A DNA stretch of 23,243 nucleotides from Paracoccaceae bacterium (GTDB lineage: Bacteria; Pseudomonadota; Alphaproteobacteria; Rhodobacterales; Rhodobacteraceae), in contig SLPP01000019.1 of NCBI GenBank assembly GCA_007131945.1, forward strand, positions 1-23,243. Direction: 5' to 3'. Made by a program: the position numbers and the translations under genes. The notes under the pieces were generated by a model. The model had not been told where the DNA came from. It searched no databases and was given only the letters and a program-made list of their open reading frames with translations. Shown here piece after piece: positions 1 to 6,063 of this stretch. How positions within the stretch are numbered: position 1 is the stretch's first letter; every line of letters begins with the position of its first letter.

Positions 1-1475
1 ACGATCATCGCCTTGATGTTGTCCTTCTGATCGACATCCTCCGCGTCGTAGAGCGTCGCGTCGAACCAGCGGGTCGAGGTGATGCCCGGCGTCTCCATGT
101 TCTGCTTGGCCGTGCGTCCGTCGCGGCCGCCCTTGGCCGGCACCTCGTCGAAGCGGTCATGGAACCAGTCGTAGGACACGTCCCAGACGCGCGCCCAGTG
201 CCGCCAGGCGCCTTCGCCGAGCCCGTAGTAGCAGGGCAGGTTCCCGACATCGAGGCCGAAGTCGGTCGCGCCCTGCACGTTGCAATGGCCGCGGAAGATG
301 TTGGCGCCGGTGCCGTCCTTGCCGACGTTGCCCGTGGCCAGAAGCAGGTCGCAATAGGCGCGCACGTTGGCCGTGCCCACCGTGTGCTGCGTGCCGCCCA
401 TGCACCAGATGAAGGTCGAGGGCTTCTGCGTCGCGAAGGTCTCGGCCACGCGGCGCAGCGTATCACCGGGAATGCCGGTGATGTTCTCGACAACGTCGGG
501 AGTGTAGGGCTGCACGGCTTCGCGGATCTGCTCCATCCCCCAGACGCGCTGGGAAATGAACTCCTGATCCTCCCAACCGTTCTCGAAGATGTGGTAGAGC
601 ATCCCCCAGATCACCGCGATGTCGGTGCCGGGGCGGAAGCGCACGTATTCGGTCGCATGCGCCGCGGTCCGCGTGAAACGCGGGTCGATCACGATGACAT
701 TGGCCTGCTGCGTCTCCTTGCCTTCGAGGATGTGTTGCAGCGAGACCGGATGCGCCTCGGCCGCGTTCGAGCCCATGAAGATCATGGTCTTCGAGTTGCG
801 GATGTCGTTGTAACTGTTGGTCTGGGCGCCGTAGCCCCAGGTATTCGCCACGCCCGCCACGGTGGTCGAGTGGCAGATGCGCGCCTGGTGGTCGACGTTG
901 TTGGTGCCCCAGAAGGCGGCGAACTTGCGGAAGAGATAGGCGCCCTCGTTCGAGAACTTGGCCGAGCCCAGCAGATAGACGCTGTCGGCGCCCGAATTCT
1001 CGCGGATCGCGAGCATCTTGTCGCCGATCTCCTCGATCGCCTGCTCCCAGCTGATCCGCTGCCATTCGCCGCCGACCTTCTTCATCGGGTACTTCAGCCG
1101 CCGGTCGCCGTGGACGAGTTCGCGCACCGCCGCGCCCTTGGCGCAATGCGTGCCGCGGTTGATCGGGCTGAACCAGCTCGGTTCCTGGCCGACCCAGACG
1201 CCGTTCTGGACCTCGGCGGTGACGGTGCAGCCGACCGAGCAGTGGGTGCAGATGTTCTTGCGGATTTCGATCGGCTGGCTGTGATCGGTGGGTCCGGCCT
1301 CGGCCCGCCGGGTCATCCCGGCGCCGAGGCTACCCAGCGCGGCGAGGCCGCCGACGGTCAGCCCCGAGGCGCGCAGGAAGCTGCGCCGGTCGAGCGGTTT
1401 GGCGGCCAGCCCGCTGGCGAGCTGGGCCAGGCGGCCGTTCTGGACGGCCTCACGGGTTCTGCGCTTGACGAGCAT
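1..1475 (-). CDS. fdhA: Formate dehydrogenase catalytic (alpha) subunit, Tat-exported, partial at left edge
   Basis: Catalytic subunit of a membrane-associated formate dehydrogenase that oxidises formate to CO2 with a bis-pterin Mo or W cofactor. Only the first 491 codons are in the window; the rest lies beyond base 1. Residues 29-35 (DRRSFLR) plus the following hydrophobic stretch form a twin-arginine signal, so export to the periplasm is expected. C76, C79, C83 and C111 are the [4Fe-4S] ligands of the molybdopterin oxidoreductase family. The active-site motif QARICHSTT has C201, encoded by TGC (minus strand of 873-875), where FdnG/FdoG of E. coli have selenocysteine. The ATG at 1475 is preceded by GGAGGAATGAGCG and lies 3 bases after the stop of the small Tat protein, so the two are probably translationally coupled. 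The beta (Fe-S) and gamma (cytochrome b) subunits presumably follow outside the window. Family assignment is very secure; the choice of Mo or W cannot be read from sequence. Confidence 0.96.
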   Translation of the reverse strand, partial: MLVKRRTREAVQNGRLAQLASGLAAKPLDRRSFLRASGLTVGGLAALGSLGAGMTRRAEAGPTDHSQPIEIRKNICTHCSVGCTVTAEVQNGVWVGQEPSWFSPINRGTHCAKGAAVRELVHGDRRLKYPMKKVGGEWQRISWEQAIEEIGDKMLAIRENSGADSVYLLGSAKFSNEGAYLFRKFAAFWGTNNVDHQARICHSTTVAGVANTWGYGAQTNSYNDIRNSKTMIFMGSNAAEAHPVSLQHILEGKETQQANVIVIDPRFTRTAAHATEYVRFRPGTDIAVIWGMLYHIFENGWEDQEFISQRVWGMEQIREAVQPYTPDVVENITGIPGDTLRRVAETFATQKPSTFIWCMGGTQHTVGTANVRAYCDLLLATGNVGKDGTGANIFRGHCNVQGATDFGLDVGNLPCYYGLGEGAWRHWARVWDVSYDWFHDRFDEVPAKGGRDGRTAKQNMETPGITSTRWFDATLYDAEDVDQKDNIKAMI

Positions 1476-1478
1476 CGC

Positions 1479-1703
1479 TCATTCCTCCCGGCGGTAGTAG
1501 CGGTTCGTGCGGTAGAAGTGTTCAATATGTTCAGTGACGCGGTAGCGTGCGCGGGTGCGCTCGGCCCCGGTCTGCTGCGCCGCGACGGGTCGCGCGCCGC
1601 CCGCGGTCAGCGCGACCGCGCTCGCCGCGCCCAGCGTGGCGCCGAAGAAGGTGCGGCGGTTGATCGGGTTGCCCCGGTCGCCTGCGCCCTGGTCCTGTGC
1701 CAT
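1479..1703 (-). CDS. Small twin-arginine protein of the formate dehydrogenase region
   Basis: A 74-residue protein with a Tat motif (NRRTFFGA, residues 15-22), a hydrophobic segment to about residue 35 and an AAQQ cleavage-like site. A short basic and aromatic tail follows (RYRVTEHIEHFYRTNRYYR). Proteins of this size and motif directly upstream of fdhA are known as the formate dehydrogenase region Tat target family (TIGR02811); their role is unproven, possibly an assembly or export partner. A longer in-frame start at 1757 exists, but the ATG at 1703 has an ideal GGGAGGATCGAC ribosome site and gives the usual family size. It sits 3 bases ahead of fdhA and 50 bases after the torD-like gene, in the same operon. 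Confidence 0.88.
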   Translation of the reverse strand: MAQDQGAGDRGNPINRRTFFGATLGAASAVALTAGGARPVAAQQTGAERTRARYRVTEHIEHFYRTNRYYRREE

Positions 1704-1721
1704 GTCGATCCTCCCAATCTG

Positions 1722-1737
1722 CCGGGCGCGCGCCCGG
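1722..1737. repeat. Perfect 16-bp GC palindrome between torD-like gene and Tat-protein gene
   Basis: CCGGGC-GCGC-GCCCGG reads the same on both strands and would form a 6-bp stem with a 4-base loop in the mRNA, 19 bases upstream of the ATG at 1703. It may be an intercistronic processing or stability hairpin; chance is possible at this GC content. Confidence 0.4.
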
Positions 1738-1753
1738 TATGCTTGCACCATGC

Positions 1754-2359
1754 TCATGCGGCCAGCGCGAAGGCGCGGGCCTCGATATCCACCAGAAGCC
1801 GCCCGATCTCGGCGACCGGACGATAGAAGCGTGCGCTGGGCGCGATCGCCAGATCGTCGAAGAACTGTGCCGCCCAGGGTTCGAGATGACGGCGGAAGAA
1901 GGCCGCCTCCGCCTCGGCACCGACGCCGATCTCGCCCGCGGCCAGATCCGCCATCACCTCGAGGATAAGTGCGATGTGATCCTCGGGCTCGTGGCGGCCC
2001 TTGGCGCGGGCGACGCCCAGACGCGCGAGGTCGCCGCGCAGATCGGCAAGCGGGCGCTCGTTCAGGAAGCCGGTCAGGTAGAAGCTGGCATAGGGCAGCA
2101 ACTCACCCCGGCCGACGCCGATGAAAAGCTCGAAAAATTCACGCTCGACCGCCGCCGGCTCGGCCGCATCGGCCACCTTCGCCAGCGCGCCGTAGGCCTG
2201 GCCCAGCGGTGTCGTGTCGCCCGCCAAAGCGGCGATATCGCGCAGCATGTCCGCCGAGGGTGCGGCCGCCAGAACCCGGCCGAGGAAGCGATACTGCTCG
2301 CTCCGGTACAGTTCGAGATCGTCGCGTGCGCGCCCGTCGCCGGGCTGGCTGGCTTGCAT
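1754..2359 (-). CDS. TorD/DmsD-family molybdoenzyme chaperone
   Basis: A 201-residue, mainly alpha-helical cytoplasmic chaperone of the TorD family. Such proteins bind the Tat signal of molybdoenzymes and hold them until cofactor insertion. Diagnostic stretches are EREFFELFIGVGRGELLPYA, SFYLTGFLNERPLADLR and the conserved EPEDHIALILEVMADL segment. A GTG 12 bases upstream (2371) is in frame, but GAGGTGAACGGACGA places the ribosome site correctly for the ATG at 2359. Its position directly before the small Tat protein and FdhA makes FdhA the obvious client. It is first in the group downstream of the candidate promoter near 2446-2472, so expression may be partly independent of the upstream accessory genes. 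Confidence 0.9.
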   Translation of the reverse strand: MQASQPGDGRARDDLELYRSEQYRFLGRVLAAAPSADMLRDIAALAGDTTPLGQAYGALAKVADAAEPAAVEREFFELFIGVGRGELLPYASFYLTGFLNERPLADLRGDLARLGVARAKGRHEPEDHIALILEVMADLAAGEIGVGAEAEAAFFRRHLEPWAAQFFDDLAIAPSARFYRPVAEIGRLLVDIEARAFALAA

Positions 2360-2444
2360 TCGTCCGTTCACCTCATGGATGCGCTTGGCGCATCCTGCAC
2401 TCCCGTCGGGCGCCTTGTCGGCGCTCCGGTCTTGTTTGGAGTTA

Positions 2445-2472
2445 CCGTATAACGGGCATCACGGTCAGTCAA
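2445..2472 (-). promoter_or_regulatory. Candidate promoter for torD-like gene/fdhA with a dyad over the -10 region
   Basis: On the minus strand TTGACT (2472-2467) lies 15 bases before TATACG (2451-2446), resembling -35 and -10 boxes with short spacing. The -10 lies inside CCGT-TAT-ACGG (2445-2455), a perfect 4-bp dyad, and a second ACCGT/ACGGT pair spans 2444-2465. This looks like an operator-overlapped promoter in the only sizeable gap (146 bases) in the leftward gene string. No regulator can be named. Confidence 0.4.
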
Positions 2473-2505
2473 ATAAACTCGCATCCCATTGCGGGCTTTT
2501 TCCGC

Positions 2506-3150
2506 CTAGCTTGGCCGCGCGCCTCCATGGCGGGGGCGCGGGGCCGGATCGGTGGCCGCATGGCGGTTTTCGCGGGCAGACGCGGGTGGTGGCGCCGTGT
2601 CGGCTGTCTTGGCGGCGCCGGCGGTGCGACAAGATGACGCGACCGACTCGCTGGGCGTCGCGGCCGGTGCGCGGGCGGCGGAGGCAGCGGGGACGCCCGT
2701 CGGCGGCTCGGGTTTCCGGTCGCCGGCGATCTCGCGCACCCATTGCGCCACGCGCTCGGGATCGAGCCTCCCGCCGTCGCCCGGCACACCGCCGGGCGTG
2801 TTCCAATCCCACGCGTAGTCGACCGCGACGTCCTTGTGGTCGCGGATCGCCGGGGTGACCAGCCACATCCGGCGTAGCGCCGCGTTCTTCAGCGCTGCCG
2901 GCACGCCCGGGCGCAGGAAGGCGCGGATGTCACTGCCGGCGGTCAGCGAGTCGACCGGCGGCAGGGCGGCGAGTTCCTCCTCGCTGATCGCTTGCGCCGG
3001 CTCGGCCGTGTCCGGCGCCGCCTGCGGCGCGCTGGCCGGCCCCGGGGCGTCCGGCACTTCGGCTGGCGCCTCGGTGCCGCTGTCCTCGGGCGTCTTGCGC
3101 GCCGCCGCCTTGCGCCCCGCCCAGCGTTCCAGAAAGGGTTTCTCGCTCAT
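2506..3150 (-). CDS. DUF3306 family protein
   Basis: A 214-residue protein of the DUF3306 family. The family N-terminus FLERWAGRKAAARK is at residues 6-19. The conserved core LPPVDSLTAGSDIRAFLRPG with following LKNAALRRMWLVTP occupies about residues 63-100. The region between (20-60) and the C-terminal tail after residue 120 are rich in Pro, Ala and Glu and probably disordered. DUF3306 genes recur in alphaproteobacterial and betaproteobacterial formate dehydrogenase clusters next to DUF3305; the molecular function is unknown. The ATG at 3150 has GGAGGAACCG before it and overlaps the DUF3305 stop by ATGA, so the two are co-translated. An in-frame start at 3174 has no comparable ribosome site. 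Confidence 0.85.
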   Translation of the reverse strand: MSEKPFLERWAGRKAAARKTPEDSGTEAPAEVPDAPGPASAPQAAPDTAEPAQAISEEELAALPPVDSLTAGSDIRAFLRPGVPAALKNAALRRMWLVTPAIRDHKDVAVDYAWDWNTPGGVPGDGGRLDPERVAQWVREIAGDRKPEPPTGVPAASAARAPAATPSESVASSCRTAGAAKTADTAPPPASARENRHAATDPAPRPRHGGARPS

Positions 3151-3677
3151 CGGTTCCTCCGTCCGGCGCCCCATTTCTCATCGGGCTGCAGGATGCGCGG
3201 CGCGCGTGGCGCCATCGCGTTCGGGTCCTGGGGCCTGCGCTTGCGCTTCTTGAACGGGATCTCGACGTGATGCGCCGCTATGAAGGCGGCGACGGCGGAC
3301 TGCACGCCGGCCGGCATCGGCAGCGCCTCGACGATCAGGTCGAGGTCCCCGGCGAGTCCCTCGCCCTCGTAGGGATCGGCGGTGATGCAGGCGATCTCGG
3401 CGCGCTCCGGCGCCCCGCCGCGGATCGCCACCCAGATCGACGGCCGACCCGAGGCGAGGTTGTCGCGGTGATGCCCGGTATCGCCCGACCAGAGCACCAT
3501 CTCGGCCGCGCCCAGATACCAGGTCTCGGCGCCGTTCTCGGCGGCGATCAGGGTATGCGGCGGGGTTGCCGGTTCCTGCGGCAGCACCGCCGAGGGGCGC
3601 AGTTCGCCCGGTCCCCAGCGGGTGACAGGCGGGCGGCGGATCGCCACCACGCCCAGGCGCATCCGTTCCTGCGGCAT
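3147..3677 (-). CDS. DUF3305 family protein
   Basis: A 176-residue protein of the DUF3305 family. The N-terminus has the family pattern (LGVVAIRRPPVTRWGPGELRP) followed by WYLGAAEMVLWSGDTGHHRDNL, then a beta-rich region with PSIWVAIR. The C-terminus is basic (PFKKRKRRPQ). There is no signal peptide or membrane helix. The family co-occurs with DUF3306 in formate dehydrogenase gene clusters, but its job is not established. A TTG at 3692 extends the frame, but GGGAGGACGCG sits just before the ATG at 3677, so this start was chosen. It lies 11 bases after the DUF6352 stop and overlaps DUF3306 by four bases. Confidence 0.85.
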   Translation of the reverse strand: MPQERMRLGVVAIRRPPVTRWGPGELRPSAVLPQEPATPPHTLIAAENGAETWYLGAAEMVLWSGDTGHHRDNLASGRPSIWVAIRGGAPERAEIACITADPYEGEGLAGDLDLIVEALPMPAGVQSAVAAFIAAHHVEIPFKKRKRRPQDPNAMAPRAPRILQPDEKWGAGRRNR

Positions 3678-3688
3678 CGCGTCCTCCC

Positions 3689-4681
3689 TCAATGCACCGG
3701 ATCGCCAGCCTTCAGCGGCAGGCCGGTGACCAGGTTCTGCGGTTTCATCCGGACCCCGCCATCGGCCGCCATCCCGAGGATGAGCCAGACCGGATGGCCG
3801 ACAAGCTCGGGTCGCACCGGGCCGGGGTCGGCGAAGTCGAGCCGGAAGAGGCCCACGAGCGTCTCGCCCGGCGTCTCGTCATGCCAGAGCGCATTGCCGA
3901 TCGCCGTGCCCGCCGGATCGAGCCCGACGAACCAGCGCAGATCGACGTCGTCGGCGCGCAGTTCGGGCGTGACGGTGACCGCGAGCCCCATCATATGGCC
4001 GAGGAACGCCTCGATCGCGCGCGCGAGACCCGCACGCGCGGTCGGATCGCCGCCGAAGTTCAGTACCGTCGTGTGCGCGTCCGAGCGCGACCAGTAGGTC
4101 CATTCGTTGCCGCCGCCGAGCACGTCGAGGCTGTCGATCCCGCCCGAGAACATCGCGGTGAGCGGCGAGGCGTGCATCTCGGCCTCCAGCAGCTGTACCA
4201 GTTCCTCGTCGGCGAGAAGCAGGCGGCCGTCCTTGACCTGGCCGCGTTGCGGGCGGAACATGAGTTCGGCGGCGCGCAGCACCTGCGCGTCCTCGCAACC
4301 CTCGAGCGCGTTGCGCAGGACCAGCTGCACGAGCTGGTTCATGAAGACGACCGGCAGGCGAATTCCTTCGCGGATGATCGAAAGATAGCCCTCCTCGATC
4401 GTCCCGGCGCGCAGCAGCCGGTCGCGCAGGGTCAGCAGGAAGCCCCAGTTCTCGCGCGCGTCCGGATCGGCGAGCGCGGCGAGTTCCGGATGACTGACCG
4501 GCGCGCGCGGCGCCTGCATCAGCCGCGCATGCAACGCGCGTTCGGCGGCGCAGGCTTCGGGCGGGGGCAGGACCTCGGGGCGGGCGAGCCAGGCCAGAAG
4601 CAACTCGTCGGTGACGCGCATCCGGCCGCGCGCGTCGAGCCGGGTCAGGTGGTGGCCGCTGGCAACCCAGAATTCAGGCAT
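3689..4681 (-). CDS. DUF6352 family protein
   Basis: A 330-residue protein beginning MPEFWVASGHHLTRLD. It matches what I know of the DUF6352 family, soluble proteins encoded in molybdenum-dependent formate dehydrogenase loci. Visible landmarks are DELLLAWLARPEVLPPPEAC near residues 25-44, an HPELAALADPDARENW segment, AMFSGGIDSLDVLGGGNEWTYWSRSDAHTT around residue 180-210, and a C-terminal KPQNLVTGLPL. There is no Tat or Sec signal and no obvious catalytic motif, so the role is unknown. Its start overlaps the end of the DUF6505 gene by 8 bases, indicating coupling. The family name is from memory and would need a profile search to confirm. Confidence 0.8.
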   Translation of the reverse strand: MPEFWVASGHHLTRLDARGRMRVTDELLLAWLARPEVLPPPEACAAERALHARLMQAPRAPVSHPELAALADPDARENWGFLLTLRDRLLRAGTIEEGYLSIIREGIRLPVVFMNQLVQLVLRNALEGCEDAQVLRAAELMFRPQRGQVKDGRLLLADEELVQLLEAEMHASPLTAMFSGGIDSLDVLGGGNEWTYWSRSDAHTTVLNFGGDPTARAGLARAIEAFLGHMMGLAVTVTPELRADDVDLRWFVGLDPAGTAIGNALWHDETPGETLVGLFRLDFADPGPVRPELVGHPVWLILGMAADGGVRMKPQNLVTGLPLKAGDPVH

Positions 4682-5228
4682 CGCGCTCTCCGCGCAGGGC
4701 GATCAGGTCGACGCCATGATCCTCCTCTTCCTCGAAGAAGTCGAAGGCGCGGTCGTGGCCCTGCAGGTAGCCCGCGCCGAAGGCGGTGTCCTGGCGCGGG
4801 CGAAGCGTGCGGAACTGCTCGCGGATCTCGCCCGCTTCCTGCCGGCGGTGGAGCGCGATCAGCGTGTTCGGCGCGTGGTCCCGGCAGAGGCTTTCGGCGA
4901 GCGCGATCTCTTCCTCGGCCGCGGGCGCGGCGGTGGCGAGATCGGGTGCGCCGAGATGGGTCACAAGCCCGCGCGCCAGCGCCGCGACCGCCTGCGCGCG
5001 CTCTGCCGGTGTCGCCTCCTGGACCACCACGAGCGTCGAGTGGCCGAAGCTCTCGACCCCCAGGAAGCCCGAGCGGAAGGCGATCTGTTCCTTCCGGCCC
5101 AGGCTCCCGGCCGGCCGGCCCCAGAAGAGGAACGTCCCCGGCACCGCCCATTCGCCGGGCTCGGCGGCACGCGCGAAGACCACCGCGTCCGAGGGGTCGA
5201 GCCGGATCGTGCGCGGCAACAGTGTCAC
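4674..5228 (-). CDS. DUF6505 family protein
   Basis: A 184-residue protein starting at a GTG (VTLLPRTIRLDPSDAVVFARAA) that overlaps the preceding stop as GTGA. Family-like stretches are EPGEWAVPGTFLFWG (residues about 23-37), AFRSGFLGVESFGHSTLVVV and a C-terminal acidic FDFFEEEEDHGVDLIALRG. This fits DUF6505, another small family confined to formate dehydrogenase accessory clusters, as far as I can recall. No catalytic residues can be assigned. The gene overlaps both neighbours (4 bases upstream, 8 bases downstream), so it is translated as part of a tight cassette. A longer frame to 5696 exists but would overlap nearly all of the ligase gene and is not credible. Confidence 0.78.
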   Translation of the reverse strand: MTLLPRTIRLDPSDAVVFARAAEPGEWAVPGTFLFWGRPAGSLGRKEQIAFRSGFLGVESFGHSTLVVVQEATPAERAQAVAALARGLVTHLGAPDLATAAPAAEEEIALAESLCRDHAPNTLIALHRRQEAGEIREQFRTLRPRQDTAFGAGYLQGHDRAFDFFEEEEDHGVDLIALRGERDA

Positions 5229-5941
5229 AGCTTCGGCCCCGCCGCGTCGCGCCAGCCGCTTGCGCCGAGCGCCTCCATCAGCGGCGGCAGGCGGCGGTTG
5301 CCAGAGGGCGTGATCTCGACCAGCCGGTCGCCCTCGATCCGGCGCACGCCGCGCAGGAGCGGCGGATCGATCCGCATCAGGTAACGATTGGTCACAGCCT
5401 CGAGCCCCTCGTGCGCCCAGCGGTCGAAATAGAGCATCATGTAGGAGGCGAAGGTCGAGACGATCTCCTCGGCCGGATCGAAGACCTCTTCCTTCAGCGA
5501 GGTCGATCCGGGGAAGCGGCCGGGCTCTTCCAGGTGGTCGCGATCGGCGATCAGTTCGACGGCGTAGACCATCCAGTCGGGTACGTCCTGCGGCCCGGTG
5601 CCAGGCGCCACGGCGAAGCGCGCGCCGCCGATTCGCGCCTTGTCGTAGCGGATCTCGTCGGGCCAGGTGATGCGGATCGGGCGCTCGGGCGGGCAATGCG
5701 CGGCCATCGCGTCGGTCAGCGCCGCCATCCCCAGAAGGAAGGCCATCTGCGCGGTTTCCAGCGGCGCCTCGGGTTCCAGCACCACCGCGAAGGCCAGAAT
5801 CCCCGGCGCCTCGCGCAGCACCAGCGTCCCGGCACCGTCCTCGGGCGCGCGGCGCGCGGCCTCGGCCAGCACGTCGTCTTCCGCGCCGCGAAACAGCGTG
5901 TAGGGCGGCGGCAGGGCGATCGCGCCCGCGGCTTCCAGCAT
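5225..5941 (-). CDS. Biotin/lipoate protein ligase-like protein (DUF4444 type)
   Basis: A 238-residue protein with a divergent biotin/lipoate ligase core. ITWPDEIRYDKARIGG at residues 91-106 corresponds to the KWPNDI...KIGG signature of BirA/LplA folds, with K101 in the place of the conserved lysine region. The C-terminal part (about residues 165-230, EEIVSTFASYMMLYFDRWAHEG onward) matches the DUF4444 extension. It is the first gene of the leftward cassette, with a strong GGGAGGAACCGG site before the ATG at 5941. Whether it ligates lipoate or biotin, or has been recruited as a non-catalytic assembly factor for the dehydrogenase, cannot be told. Its stop overlaps the GTG start of the DUF6505 gene. 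Confidence 0.8.
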   Translation of the reverse strand: MLEAAGAIALPPPYTLFRGAEDDVLAEAARRAPEDGAGTLVLREAPGILAFAVVLEPEAPLETAQMAFLLGMAALTDAMAAHCPPERPIRITWPDEIRYDKARIGGARFAVAPGTGPQDVPDWMVYAVELIADRDHLEEPGRFPGSTSLKEEVFDPAEEIVSTFASYMMLYFDRWAHEGLEAVTNRYLMRIDPPLLRGVRRIEGDRLVEITPSGNRRLPPLMEALGASGWRDAAGPKL

Positions 5942-6063
5942 CCGGTTCCTCCCGTCTTCGCGGCGCCCGGGTCGCGCAACCGTGGGTTTGCGACGACTAC
6001 CCTTCCCGGGGTCGCGGGGTTATATCGCGCAAGATAATGCCACGTTCCAGCCGGGGAAAGCCC
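5942..6063. promoter_or_regulatory. Divergent promoter region of the formate dehydrogenase accessory genes
   Basis: A 122-base gap separates the leftward ligase gene from the rightward Fe-S protein and must contain at least one promoter in each direction. The only A/T-rich patch is 6019-6036 (TTATATCGCGCAAGATAA), an imperfect dyad with TTAT/ATAA ends. GATAAT at 6031-6036 could be a -10 for the rightward gene, but no good -35 is seen. No FNR, NtrC/sigma-54 or other named site is convincing. Confidence 0.4.

Noticed and set aside
159..1826. A 555-codon plus-strand frame over fdhA
   Set aside because: It is the complement of a certain formate dehydrogenase gene with intact cysteine motifs and has no ribosome site.
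2475..2505. Intrinsic terminator after the DUF3306 gene
   Set aside because: The only stem nearby (CGCA-N6-TGCG) is four pairs, and the T-run is on the plus strand, so it does not fit the minus-strand transcript.
3692..6037. A 781-codon plus-strand open frame across the DUF cassette
   Set aside because: It is antisense to four overlapping genes with good ribosome sites and family matches. The protein is low complexity.
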